The notes under the pieces were generated by a model. It was not told the DNA's origin. It made no database searches and worked only from the letters and a program-made list of their open reading frames with translations. A stretch of 64,000 bases of DNA, from positions 1 through 64,000 of the forward strand of contig JAUQXK010000039.1 in NCBI GenBank assembly GCA_030834695.1, read 5' to 3'. This document shows positions 8,385-16,725 of this stretch, one piece after another. The stretch's first letter is position 1; each line of letters begins with the position of its first letter. Both the position numbers and the translations under genes were made by a program. Origin of the DNA: Desulfobacterales bacterium. GTDB lineage: Bacteria > Desulfobacterota > Desulfobacteria > Desulfobacterales > SpSt-501.

Positions 8385-9341
8385 ATGAAACCAGCCGCGG
8401 CCGGCCTATCCGACGGATTGGCAGTTAACGCATTACCAATGCCCGAAATGAGGTCCCATATCTATTTTGCCGGGCTGATTCTGCTTGGGGTGTTGGTGTT
8501 TGCCTCACCGCTTAGCGCTGTGGGCAAACTTGTTTTCGAGAACGAGACGTACTCGCATATTTCTCTGATCCCTCTGGTGAGTCTGGTCCTCATCGCGATT
8601 CATCGAAAGAGCATCCTGGCCGGAGCTGGCGGGAAGCCTGTTTTGGGGTTTTCCATCTGTACCGGGGCGATTATCCTCTATGGTGTGGCTGCGGTTCTTC
8701 GAGCCTTTTTTTATCCGCCGACACTTCAAGGCCAAGGCGAGCCGAACGATTATCTGAGCCTTTGTCTGGCCGGTTTGGTCGCCTGGGTCGTCGGCAGCTT
8801 TCTATCGGTCTACGGGCCACAGGCTTTCAAAAGGGCGAGGTTTGCCCTTCTGTTCCTGGTTTTCGCAATTCCGATCCCGACATTTCTGTTGGATGGGGTA
8901 GTTTCGCTATTGCAATATGCATCCGCCGAGGTCTCCAACCTTGTTTTCATGCTCAGCGGGGCCGCCTATCACCGCAACGGTTTGGTTTTTGAATTTTCCA
9001 ACGTGGCGGTTCAGGTGGCCGAGCAGTGCAGCGGGGTGCGGTCGAGCCTGTCCTTATTCATCCTCAGCACTGTGACCGGCTACCTGTTCTTGCGAACCCT
9101 CTCCCGACGGTTCATTCTGGCGCTTGCCGTCTTCCCCATCACCGTGTTCAAGAACGCTCTGCGGATCGTTACGATGACGCTCCTGGCCGACCAGATAGAC
9201 GTTCGGTTTTTGACAGATCACTGGATCCACCGCGGCGGCGGGATTCCGTTTTTTGCGTTTGCGCTGATGTTGTTCATTCCTCTTGTCTGGATGCTGCGAA
9301 AAAGTGAATTTTCACTCCGAACAACAAGCAGGCGGCAATAG
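8385..9341 (+). CDS. Exosortase (membrane protein-sorting transpeptidase-like enzyme)
   Basis: About 318 residues, almost entirely transmembrane helices. It shows the family's conserved residues in order: Cys215 in AEQCSGVRSS, Arg260 in FKNALRI, and His279/His282 in DHWIHRGGG. Exosortases cleave PEP-CTERM-type tails of exported proteins at the outer face of the inner membrane. At this length it lacks the extra C-terminal EpsI-like domain found in many XrtA proteins. No clear ribosome site is seen before ATG 8385; ATG 8439 is an alternative start, just before the first transmembrane helix. The upstream terminator suggests expression by read-through or from a promoter not recognised here. Confidence 0.9.
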   Translation: MKPAAAGLSDGLAVNALPMPEMRSHIYFAGLILLGVLVFASPLSAVGKLVFENETYSHISLIPLVSLVLIAIHRKSILAGAGGKPVLGFSICTGAIILYGVAAVLRAFFYPPTLQGQGEPNDYLSLCLAGLVAWVVGSFLSVYGPQAFKRARFALLFLVFAIPIPTFLLDGVVSLLQYASAEVSNLVFMLSGAAYHRNGLVFEFSNVAVQVAEQCSGVRSSLSLFILSTVTGYLFLRTLSRRFILALAVFPITVFKNALRIVTMTLLADQIDVRFLTDHWIHRGGGIPFFAFALMLFIPLVWMLRKSEFSLRTTSRRQ

Positions 9342-9492
9342 AGAAGTCATTCGGGTAATTGTAAAAAGGTATAACTTCGCAATTTTTTTTTAGTGGCATA
9401 AAGTTTGAATCAAAAAGGCCTGATAATAAGTTACATCAGGTGGCGTAATCCGTTGAACACGCCAAAATGCGGTTTCCGGAGATTATTGCATA
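9342..9492. other. Intergenic gap with a weak sigma-54-like site
   Basis: This AT-rich 151-bp gap holds a short AATTG/CAATT stem followed by a run of T (about 9357-9391), a weak terminator candidate for the exosortase gene. It is followed by TGGCATAAAGTTTGAA at 9394-9409, which keeps TGGCA and TTG at sigma-54 spacing but has GA where -12 GC is expected. It could be a weak RpoN promoter for the sugar transferase; confidence is low. Confidence 0.3.
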
Positions 9493-11181
9493 ATGGGCGA
9501 TGTCTGTTTGGATAGCGGTCCTGTCGGCGCGAGCCTGCCGAGAACCAACCGCGAGAATGCTAAGCGTTGCAGAGGGCCGCGCGTCCTTTCCTACAAGTTC
9601 GCTCTGGTCGCTATCGATCTGGCCGCTGCGTTGGGTACGGCTGCCGTCGGCCTCTGGACGGAGCGGCAAGGGGCTTACGCCGATTTGCATGGGCTTCAAC
9701 AAATCATATTTTTGAGCTTTTATTTGATACCGTTAGCTTTTTTCCAAAACTTCCGCCTTTACAGCTACCATTTGATTTTTTCCCCCAAGTACCACCTGCC
9801 CAATCTGGCCAAGGCCGGTGCCTTAGGGCTATTTACCATCGGGGCGATTGGATTGACCTACCGCTGGCAGGAATTCATGTCGCCCGATTTGTTTTTGCCC
9901 GTCGTGATCGGATTTGCGCTGGCAGTGCTCATGGCCAACCATATCCTGAGCAAGCCTTATCGCGAGCAAAGCATTACCGTTCTGCTAAAAGCATTGGGCC
10001 TGGCCTTTTTTGCAGTCGGACTGCTCGGAATCGCAGGCCCGCTCGACCAACCGATCCTCACCCTCCATTTTGACGAACTCATCATCGGAGTGCTGATGGC
10101 CGGCTTGGTTTTGACTTTGACCCGTTGGGTCATGGTGCATCTGGTCTTCAATATTTACTTCCGCCGGAATTTCCGTCGTCAGGTGCTGTTGATCGGTATG
10201 AATGAAGACGCGGAGCGCATAACGGATCTCATCATCCGGCGGAAGGCTCCTTTCTGGATTGCCGGAACCATAAGCCCCCAGCCCTTCGACCGGCTGATGT
10301 CCGCGGTTCCCAAGAGCAACCTGGGAAGAATTCAGGATTTGGAATCGATTCTCGGCGAATACTTCTTCCAGGAAGCGATCATCACGGACGAAACCATTGA
10401 AAAAGCAGAATTGATCGACCTGCTTGATTTTTTCACCACCAAGGGCATCAACGTCTGGTTCATACCGAAGCTGATGCCGATTATCGGGATAAAGCTTTAC
10501 ATCGACAACCTTTGCGGCATTCCCATGGTTCGACTCAGCCATCGGTGGCACCAATGGGTTTTCGAAAAGGGCAAATATGCATTGGATGCAGTGGCGGCCC
10601 TGCTTGGTATTGTGGTGGTGCTGCCAATTTTCGCAGCCTTTGCGCTGGCCATCAAGTTGACGTCGCCAGGGCCGGTATTCTACCGGGCCCAGGCGGTGGG
10701 CAAGGGCGGGCGGTCTTTCAGAATGTTCAAGTTCCGCTCAATGATCACCGGCGCCAGCAAAGACATCCACAAAGATTATGTCACCCGCATGATCAGCGGC
10801 GAGATTACCCAGGATGGCTCCGGAAAGACGTTAAAAATTATCAACGACCCCCGTGTCACCCCGGTGGGGCGGCTTCTGCGAAAGACCAGCCTCGATGAAC
10901 TGCCCCAACTGATCAACGTCCTCAAGGGCGATATGAGCTTAGTCGGCCCCCGGCCCTGTCTGCCCTATGAGTATGAAGTTTATAAGGACTGGCACAAAAA
11001 GCGCACCGCCGTACGGCCAGGGATCACGGGGCTGTGGCAGGTGGTCGGCCGCAGCGAAGTCAGCTTCGAAGATATGATTCTGCTCGATCTGTACTACATT
11101 TACAACCGAAGCATGGAGCTGGATTTCAATATTCTTTTCGAGACCGTCTTCGTGCTGCTCAAGAAGAAGGGAGCATATTAG
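9493..11181 (+). CDS. Undecaprenyl-phosphate sugar phosphotransferase (initiating, WbaP/WcaJ family)
   Basis: A protein of 562 residues with the polyprenyl glycosylphosphotransferase layout. Four or five transmembrane helices (about 30-220) are followed by a Rossmann-like middle part, a further helix at about 360-385 and the catalytic sugar-transferase domain to the C-terminus. Signatures include [27 protein letters not shown], and [14 protein letters not shown]. It transfers a sugar phosphate from a nucleotide sugar to undecaprenyl phosphate, the first committed step in exopolysaccharide repeat synthesis. A second enzyme of this family lies at 22824-24239. The middle region is longer and more divergent than in WcaJ; the sugar is not predictable. 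Confidence 0.93.
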   Translation: MGDVCLDSGPVGASLPRTNRENAKRCRGPRVLSYKFALVAIDLAAALGTAAVGLWTERQGAYADLHGLQQIIFLSFYLIPLAFFQNFRLYSYHLIFSPKYHLPNLAKAGALGLFTIGAIGLTYRWQEFMSPDLFLPVVIGFALAVLMANHILSKPYREQSITVLLKALGLAFFAVGLLGIAGPLDQPILTLHFDELIIGVLMAGLVLTLTRWVMVHLVFNIYFRRNFRRQVLLIGMNEDAERITDLIIRRKAPFWIAGTISPQPFDRLMSAVPKSNLGRIQDLESILGEYFFQEAIITDETIEKAELIDLLDFFTTKGINVWFIPKLMPIIGIKLYIDNLCGIPMVRLSHRWHQWVFEKGKYALDAVAALLGIVVVLPIFAAFALAIKLTSPGPVFYRAQAVGKGGRSFRMFKFRSMITGASKDIHKDYVTRMISGEITQDGSGKTLKIINDPRVTPVGRLLRKTSLDELPQLINVLKGDMSLVGPRPCLPYEYEVYKDWHKKRTAVRPGITGLWQVVGRSEVSFEDMILLDLYYIYNRSMELDFNILFETVFVLLKKKGAY

Positions 11182-11415
11182 ATTCCAATCCGGCAATCTG
11201 AAAGCAATTAGCCCGGCCATCTCTCGGATAGGCAATTTCGTCGCGCTTTCAGGCAATGATTTTGTCAACGAGACAAGCCCGAGAAAAAAATATTTACATC
11301 CTTTTACCGTTTTGATAGTTGTCTAAAGAAGTACCGCCGTGCAGGCACTCTATTTATGCGGCTAGGCTCGAACGGCTCGGATGGTTTCGCACGAAATGCA
11401 ATCGAGGGAGATTTG

Positions 11416-11961
11416 ATGCATAAAAAGCATCGTTCATATTCGTTCTGGCTGGTTGCGCTCTTTGCCGCTGCTTGGGCGCTGTTTATAACCCACTCGGCAT
11501 CGGCGGCAGACGCCACGCTGGCATGGAATCCAAACAGCGAGGTCGATTTAGCCGGGTACGGGGTCTATTATCAAAAATTTCCGCCGGATCCGCAGTATGA
11601 TTTGTTCGGTTATGTGGCCCTCGATGAACTTGACGACGCCGGCAACCCAGCCTTAACCGTTTCGGGTTTAGACTCGGGCAGCCAATATCAGTTTGCCGTC
11701 ACGGCCTATGATTCCGCCGGCAATGAAAGTGCTTATTCAACCCCCGTTTGTGCCGAGATCGGTTCAACCAATTCCATCATCAGCTGTCCCGCGAGCCAGG
11801 GGAGCGGTGGTGGCGGCGGAGGAGGCGGCGGCGGTGGCGGCGGATGCTTCATCAGCAGCGCCCTATCCGGCGATCATGATGGTTTCGGGCCGTCGTGGAC
11901 CGGGTTGCTGCTGCTGAGTTTCCTTTTGTCTATCATAGGGAGAAAACGCCGGGCGGAATAA
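11416..11961 (+). CDS. Secreted fibronectin type III protein with poly-Gly/CFI-box and C-terminal membrane anchor
   Basis: About 181 residues: a signal peptide (cleavage near SASAADA), one fibronectin type III domain (DATLAWNPNSEVDLAGYGVYY through AYDSAGNES), a run of 13 Gly, the CFI motif CFISSA, then a hydrophobic helix (about 157-172) and the basic tail GRKRRAE. The Gly linker, Cys motif, helix and basic tail resemble known C-terminal sorting signals. GGGAG-like bases at 11405-11410 support ATG 11416 over an earlier in-frame ATG at 11356. A shorter paralog at 46434-46901 has the same domain and Gly/CFI motif but no anchor. Its role is unknown; cell-surface display or matrix binding is plausible. 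Confidence 0.8.
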   Translation: MHKKHRSYSFWLVALFAAAWALFITHSASAADATLAWNPNSEVDLAGYGVYYQKFPPDPQYDLFGYVALDELDDAGNPALTVSGLDSGSQYQFAVTAYDSAGNESAYSTPVCAEIGSTNSIISCPASQGSGGGGGGGGGGGGGCFISSALSGDHDGFGPSWTGLLLLSFLLSIIGRKRRAE

Positions 11962-11992
11962 AATTAGCTTCGAATGATCTCGAAGAAAATCC

Positions 11993-12030
11993 AAGCCGGA
12001 TGGGCATGATGGTGCCCATCCGGCTTTTTA
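11993..12030 (+). terminator. Rho-independent terminator after the CFI-box protein
   Basis: A perfect 14-bp stem (arms 11993-12006 and 12013-12026, core GCCGGATGGGCA) with a 6-nt loop is followed by a T tract. It ends the + strand unit starting with the first sugar transferase; the facing gene on the - strand ends at 12236. Confidence 0.92.
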
Positions 12031-12106
12031 TTTCAAGCGCAAGTTCTTGCAGAATAGATACGTTGATTTTACAGTTACTAGACCGGCAGCGAAATACGCA
12101 AATACC

Positions 12107-12192
12107 GTCATGCCGGGCTTGATAAGCCTGCCCCGTACCACGATACGGGGGCGTCCACTCCCGCTCTGGATTCCGGCTTTCGCCGGAATGAC
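12107..12192. repeat. Palindromic intergenic repeat element (MITE-like)
   Basis: An 86-bp element bounded by imperfect inverted ends, GTCATGCCGG (12107-12116) and CCGGAATGAC (12183-12192). Inside are a hairpin CCCCGTA/TACGGGG (12131-12150) and the palindrome ATTCCGGCTTTCGCCGGAAT. Repeats with the core TTCCGGCGAAAGCCGGAAT are widespread in proteobacterial genomes. It is noncoding and lies between two converging genes. Confidence 0.75.
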
Positions 12193-12235
12193 AAACCTTG
12201 GCATATTTAATTGCCGAAGTAATAATCGTGCCAAT

Positions 12236-13606
12236 TCATATATTTTTGCGCCAGCGGTGGTGGGCGATGCCGAGCTTTCGGACCCGATAGTTGAGGGCGC
12301 GGGGAGAGATGCCGAGCTGGCGGGCGGCGTCTTTCTGGATCCAGAGATTCTCCTCAAGGGAGCGCACGATCATTTCCTTCTCCTGCGCCGTCGTTAGCCT
12401 CAGCATGGCGGGGGGCGCTTCCATTGTTTCGCCCGGTCGACGAATTTGCGGCAGCAACACGCTTTCCGGTCGGATGCAGGTGCCTTCCTCCATGAGGATC
12501 GCGCGCTCGATGACGTTGGAAAGTTGGCGGATGTTGCCCGGCCAGTCGTAGTCATGCAGCCGCCGCAGAACCTCGGGCGAGAATCCGTCCATTCTTTTTT
12601 TAAGGGAGCGGCCCAGCTTTGCGAGCAGGTAGTTCGCCAATGGTTCGATATCCGCAGCTCGTTCGCGCAGGGGGGGCAGATGGATCCGCAGCACGTTGGT
12701 GCGATAGTAGAGGTCTTCCCGGAAGTGGCCTTGGCTGACCAGCGTCTCGATGTCGCGGTTCGTGGCGGCAATCACCCGGGCATCGGTTTGAATGGTTTTG
12801 TTCCCGCCGAGGCGCTCAAAGGATTTATCTTCCAGCACCCGTAACAGCTTGGACTGCAGGCCAAAGGAAAGCTCGCAGAACTCGTCCAGGAATAACGTTC
12901 CGCCGTGGGCTTGCTCGAAACGCCCCACGCGCGTCTTGTCGGCGCCGGTGAAGGCGCCCCGCTCGTGTCCGAACAACTCGCTTTCGAGCAGGGTTTCCGG
13001 AATGTTGGCGCAGTTTACCTTGATGAAAGGTTTGCGGCGGCGCGGGCTGTTGAAGTGAATGTTGCCGGACACGAAGCTTTTCCCCGTCCCGGTTTCTCCG
13101 GTAACCAGAATGGTGGATTCGGTCTGGGCCAGCCGCCGAATGCTCTCCATGGCCTGTTGCATGGCCGGGCTGGTTGAGATGATGCGTTCGGTGTCGTAGA
13201 TGACATCCTGTTCGCGACGCAGGTAATCGATCTCGTTTTTAAGGCTGCGGTTCTCCAGTGCCCGGTGAACCGCCAGCTTTAATTTTTCGGCCACGAACGG
13301 CCGCGTCAGGAAATCGGCGGCGCCGGCTTTGACGGCATCGACAATCAGGTCGGCCTGACCGCATGGCGAGGCGACGATGACCGGTGTGGACGGGGACAGC
13401 TGTTGAAGGGTCCGGAGCGTTTCAGCCACGGGCCCGCTGCTCTCACGGACATCGAAAAGGATCAGGGCGTAAGCTTCCTTCTGCATGCGGTTGCACGCGT
13501 CGGCGATCGTAGCAGCCAGGCTCAGGTTAAAGTCCTGAGCCAGCGCATCCGCGCAGGTGCGCACGTCGCTGTCGAGTTCTCCGATGATGAGAAGGCTATC
13601 AGACAT
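12236..13606 (-). CDS. prsR: Sigma-54-dependent response regulator, PrsR-like (REC-AAA+-HTH)
   Basis: A protein of 456 residues. The N-terminal receiver (about 1-120) has its phosphoacceptor in ILFDV, but the conserved Lys of the KPF motif is Arg (TRPF). The AAA+ domain (about 145-385) has Walker A GETGTGKS, the sigma-54 contact loop GAFTGA and Walker B GTLFLDE. The C-terminus is a Fis-type helix-turn-helix (about 415-450, DAARQLGISPRALNYRV). Such activators, paired with a kinase, drive RpoN promoters of PEP-CTERM genes in exosortase systems. The matching promoter lies at 7810-7825. No cognate histidine kinase is in this window, so the specific PrsR name is inferred from domain order and neighbours. 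Confidence 0.85.
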   Translation of the reverse strand: MSDSLLIIGELDSDVRTCADALAQDFNLSLAATIADACNRMQKEAYALILFDVRESSGPVAETLRTLQQLSPSTPVIVASPCGQADLIVDAVKAGAADFLTRPFVAEKLKLAVHRALENRSLKNEIDYLRREQDVIYDTERIISTSPAMQQAMESIRRLAQTESTILVTGETGTGKSFVSGNIHFNSPRRRKPFIKVNCANIPETLLESELFGHERGAFTGADKTRVGRFEQAHGGTLFLDEFCELSFGLQSKLLRVLEDKSFERLGGNKTIQTDARVIAATNRDIETLVSQGHFREDLYYRTNVLRIHLPPLRERAADIEPLANYLLAKLGRSLKKRMDGFSPEVLRRLHDYDWPGNIRQLSNVIERAILMEEGTCIRPESVLLPQIRRPGETMEAPPAMLRLTTAQEKEMIVRSLEENLWIQKDAARQLGISPRALNYRVRKLGIAHHRWRKNI

Positions 13607-13620
13607 ATAAAGATTGAAAA

Positions 13621-13696
13621 CGGTTCACGGTTCACGGTGAACGGAATGAGTTTGGTTTCTTTTATCCCTGCACCGTGCACCGTGCGCCGTGCACCA
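13621..13696. repeat. Degenerate heptanucleotide tandem repeats
   Basis: Two short arrays with period 7: CGGTTCA-type units at 13621-13644, and units related to GGTGCAC (read on the - strand) at 13667-13696. The second array runs into the 3' end of galE and encodes its last residues. Similar arrays lie near 49117, 49255, 63005 and 63909. Confidence 0.65.
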
Positions 13697-14669
13697 GTTC
13701 TTTCATTTTGCAATGCCATTTCCAGGCGGAGGCGATGATATCCTCCAGGCGGCTCTGTTCCGGAACCCAGCCGAGCCGGTCCTGCGCTTTACGGTTCGAG
13801 GCAATCAGGATCGGGGGGTCCCCCGGCCGGCGTGGCCCGGTTTGAATCGGAAGCGGCTTGCCGGTGATCTGTGCGGCCTGACGGATGACCTCTTTGACCG
13901 AATAGCCTCGACCCTGGCCAAGGTTGAAAACGCCTCCCGAGTCGCCTGCCAGAAGCCGTTCGAGGGCCAGCACATGGGCACGGGCCAGGTCGGCGACGTG
14001 AATATAGTCGCGGACGCAGCTACCGTCGGGTGTCGGATAGTCCGCGCCGTAGACCTGGACCGGCCTTTCGCCGTCCCGGGCCGCGTCCAGAATCCGAGGG
14101 ATGAGATGGCTTTCTGGGTCATGCCACTCCCCGATCTGCGCCGCGGGGTCGGCCCCCGCGGCATTGAAGTAGCGCAAGGCCATCCAGTGCAGTCCGTGGG
14201 CCCGTTCGCAATCCGCCAGGATACGCTCCACCATCAGCTTGGTCCGGCCATAGGGACTGAGAGGGTGCGTGGGGTGCTCTTCATCGATCGGCACGTGTTG
14301 GGGAGTGCCATAGACCGCGGCCGAGGATGAGAACACGATGTTGCGAATGCCGTGCTGCACCATGGCCCGGATCAACTGCAGCGAACCGGCCACGTTGTTT
14401 GCATAGTACTTCAGCGGGTCCGCCACCGATTCACCCACCTCAATGAAGGCAGCAAAGTGCATGACGGCCGTGATCCGGTAGCGTGCACAAACTTCATCCA
14501 GACGGGCCGCATCGCCGATGTCGCCTTCGAAAAATTCCCCCCATCGAACGTGTTCCCGATGCCCTGTTGCCAGATTGTCGTAGACCACCGGATGAAACCC
14601 GCGCAAGGCGAGTTCCTGGCAGCAGTGGGCCCCGATGTATCCGGCCCCGCCCGTGACGAGGATGTTCAA
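13662..14669 (-). CDS. galE: UDP-glucose 4-epimerase
   Basis: A protein of 335 residues, the usual GalE size. It begins with the NAD-binding Rossmann motif GGAGYIG, has the SDR catalytic Tyr and Lys in SPYGRTK (about 147-153), and later family motifs YFNAAGA and CVRDYIHVADLA. It interconverts UDP-glucose and UDP-galactose (or the N-acetyl forms), supplying sugar nucleotides for the surrounding polysaccharide genes. Its ATG overlaps the stop of sat-cysC by 4 nt (ATGA), so the two are one operon. The last dozen residues (after KMKEL) are encoded by an intruding heptamer repeat and are not family sequence. Confidence 0.95.
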   Translation of the reverse strand: MNILVTGGAGYIGAHCCQELALRGFHPVVYDNLATGHREHVRWGEFFEGDIGDAARLDEVCARYRITAVMHFAAFIEVGESVADPLKYYANNVAGSLQLIRAMVQHGIRNIVFSSSAAVYGTPQHVPIDEEHPTHPLSPYGRTKLMVERILADCERAHGLHWMALRYFNAAGADPAAQIGEWHDPESHLIPRILDAARDGERPVQVYGADYPTPDGSCVRDYIHVADLARAHVLALERLLAGDSGGVFNLGQGRGYSVKEVIRQAAQITGKPLPIQTGPRRPGDPPILIASNRKAQDRLGWVPEQSRLEDIIASAWKWHCKMKELVHGARCTVQG

Positions 14670-16381
14670 ATGAACCCCTTTTGTCCCAGAAACAGCAGAA
14701 TCTCCTGAGCGGCTTCGTCGGGCGTGATGTGGGTGGTGTCGATGCGCACCTCCGGGCTTTCCGGCTCCTCGTAAGGGTCGTCGATGCCGGTGTAGCCCTT
14801 GATCAAACCGGCCCGGGCCTTGGCGTACATGCCCTTGCGGTCGCGGTTTTCACACACGGCCAGAGGCGTGGCCACGAATATTTCGATGAATCCGCCGTAG
14901 GCCTCAATGGTGCGGCGGATCTCGGCGCGGGTCTTGGCATATGGGGCGATCGGCGCACAGATGGCGATCCCGCGATTTTTGGTGATTTCGGAGGCGACGA
15001 ATCCGATGCGCTTTACGTTGATGTCGCGGTGTTCCTTGGAGAACGTGAGCTCGCTGGACAGGTTGTGGCGGACGATATCCCCGTCGAGCAGCGTCACCGG
15101 CCGATCGCCGCGTTCCAGAAATTTGGAATACAGGATCTTGGCGATGGTCGATTTTCCGGCACCTGAAAGGCCCGTCATGAAGATCGTGAACCCCTGGCGA
15201 TTCGGTGGGGGATAGGCTTTTTCAAGCTCCGCAATCACCTCCGGGAAAGTGGCCCAATCCGGAATGCGCCGGCCCTCGCGCACGCGCCGGCGGATATCCG
15301 AGCCGGACAGCGAGATGACCTGCGTCCCCTCCGGGATTTGGTCGGCATGGCGGTATTCGTCTTCGAACGGGAGATAAACCATTTCCGGAAAAGAGACGAT
15401 GGTGATGCCGACTTCGGCCGCGTGATCCTCCACGAACCGGCAGGCGTCGTCGCTGCCGTAGAAGGGCCTGCCGTCGGGTCCGCAGCCCGGGCCGGCGTGG
15501 TCGCGGCCGGCGATGAAATGCGTGCAGCCGCAGTTGCGGCAGACGATCGCATGCAGGAGCGCTTCGCGCGGGCCGGACATGCGCATGGACAACGGCAGCA
15601 GATTCAGCAGATAGGCGTCCGCCGGGTAATGTTGGACGACCTGGCGGTAGCAGCGCACGCGCGTGTAATGGTCGAAATCCCCGGGCTTGGTCATCCCGGC
15701 CACCGGCAGAATAAGCAGATTGGCCCGGGCCTGACGCATGGCCTGAAGGGTCATTTCGAACTGAGGCCGGTGGAGGGGGTTTTCGGTGACGAAGCCTACC
15801 ATGCGCTTCCAGTTGAGCTTGCGTGCGGCCCCGCGGATTTCCGCCGGCGACAGCCGGATCTTCTTAAAGTCGAAATGCAGGGGCAGGCTCACGACCTCCA
15901 GCTTCCCGCCGACGTAGTAGGCGCCGGTGCGGTTGAGGAGATAGTCCGTGCCGGGGTGGGACGGGTCGCCGGTGCCGTAGACCTGCACGGCCTCCCTTTC
16001 GCGGTCCACCGGCCAGATGTCCTCGATGTGGAGAACCGCCAACAGGAACCCTTCCGCATCCCGCAGCGCCGCCGATTGGCCGGCCTCGAGGCGGCGCGCC
16101 TTGATCTCGCTGACGTCCAGGCAGATCGGCAGCGGCCACAACGAGCCGTCCTGCAGCCGCATGCGGTCCAGCACCGGCTCATAGTCGGCCCGGGTCATGA
16201 ACCCCCGCAGCGGCGAGAAGCCGCCGGTGGCCAGCAATTCCAGGTCGCACAGATGGCGTTCGCTCAGGGTGATGTCAGGCAGATTGGTGGAGATCTGCTT
16301 AAGCAGAGCCGCCCGGCTTTCGGCAACAACCAAGCTAACGAGCGGGCCTCCGTGGACAGATTCAATCGTATCTTCGGTCAT
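14666..16381 (-). CDS. Bifunctional sulfate adenylyltransferase / adenylylsulfate kinase, with a degenerate ATP-sulfurylase site
   Basis: A protein of 571 residues. The N-terminal ATP-sulfurylase part (about 1-385) keeps the family fold motifs PVAGMTKPGD, CTHFIAGRDHAGPG and SGSDIRRR. The C-terminal APS kinase (about 390-571) has P-loop GLSGAGKS and LDGDIVRHNLS. The sulfurylase core normally reads QTRNPxHRAH; here it is VTENPLHRPQ, so the Gln, Arg and second His used in catalysis are Val, Glu and Gln. The kinase half looks intact and would make PAPS from APS. The gene is co-transcribed with galE and lies near a PAPS-type sulfotransferase (26626-27660), pointing to polysaccharide sulfation. Whether the first domain still makes APS is doubtful. 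Confidence 0.88.
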   Translation of the reverse strand: MTEDTIESVHGGPLVSLVVAESRAALLKQISTNLPDITLSERHLCDLELLATGGFSPLRGFMTRADYEPVLDRMRLQDGSLWPLPICLDVSEIKARRLEAGQSAALRDAEGFLLAVLHIEDIWPVDREREAVQVYGTGDPSHPGTDYLLNRTGAYYVGGKLEVVSLPLHFDFKKIRLSPAEIRGAARKLNWKRMVGFVTENPLHRPQFEMTLQAMRQARANLLILPVAGMTKPGDFDHYTRVRCYRQVVQHYPADAYLLNLLPLSMRMSGPREALLHAIVCRNCGCTHFIAGRDHAGPGCGPDGRPFYGSDDACRFVEDHAAEVGITIVSFPEMVYLPFEDEYRHADQIPEGTQVISLSGSDIRRRVREGRRIPDWATFPEVIAELEKAYPPPNRQGFTIFMTGLSGAGKSTIAKILYSKFLERGDRPVTLLDGDIVRHNLSSELTFSKEHRDINVKRIGFVASEITKNRGIAICAPIAPYAKTRAEIRRTIEAYGGFIEIFVATPLAVCENRDRKGMYAKARAGLIKGYTGIDDPYEEPESPEVRIDTTHITPDEAAQEILLFLGQKGFI

Positions 16382-16725
16382 GGTCGATTTTCGGCACTCG
16401 GATAATAGACTCGCAACTCCGATTTCGAACAGCTCGCGCCGCCCAAATAATTACGTGCCATACTATCAGAATTTATTGCACATATACACAGTTTTTTGCG
16501 AGTCGCGCACCCCGCTCCGCCGCAGGCGTAGAAAAAAATGCTTGACTTTTCTTCCGCGAATTAAATATAAGTCTACCACAATTCGATTCTATCTGACTTC
16601 CTCCTGTCCACTTATTCAACTGCCTCGAAGCGAAAGTAGTTTCATCCCTGTGCGGTAAATGAACGGTTCCTCCCCAAAGGCATCCGGAATACATTTGTTG
16701 GATGGATGTACCCTGGAGGAAAATC
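16382..16725. other. Divergent promoter region between sat-cysC and the PAS-LuxR gene
   Basis: This 344-bp gap separates two divergently transcribed genes and holds no credible gene. It is AT-rich around 16440-16610. One good sigma-70-type promoter faces the + strand gene (see 16542-16571). For the - strand gene only half-matches were found: TGGCACG at 16460-16454 lacks a -12 element. Confidence 0.55.
16542..16571 (+). promoter_or_regulatory. Candidate sigma-70 promoter for the PAS-LuxR regulator
   Basis: TTGACT (16542-16547) and TATAAG (16566-16571) are separated by 18 bp, both five-of-six or near matches to consensus. This leaves a leader of about 148 nt before the start at 16726. Confidence 0.5.

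Noticed and set aside
11182-11415. Possible c-di-GMP or other riboswitch before the CFI-box gene
   Set aside because: No conserved aptamer core was found by eye; only general stem potential.
12047-12397. Coding frame across the intergenic repeat and prsR end
   Set aside because: Covers a palindromic repeat and is antisense to prsR.
13621-13696. CRISPR-like array
   Set aside because: Repeats are 7 nt and contiguous with no spacers or cas genes.
15338-16405. Long + strand reading frame opposite sat-cysC
   Set aside because: It mirrors a well-supported gene and encodes no recognised motif; GC-rich genes produce such open antisense frames.
16454-16460. TGGCACG half-site on the - strand ahead of sat-cysC
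   Set aside because: The -12 GC element is absent at the required spacing (TATTT instead of TTGCW).
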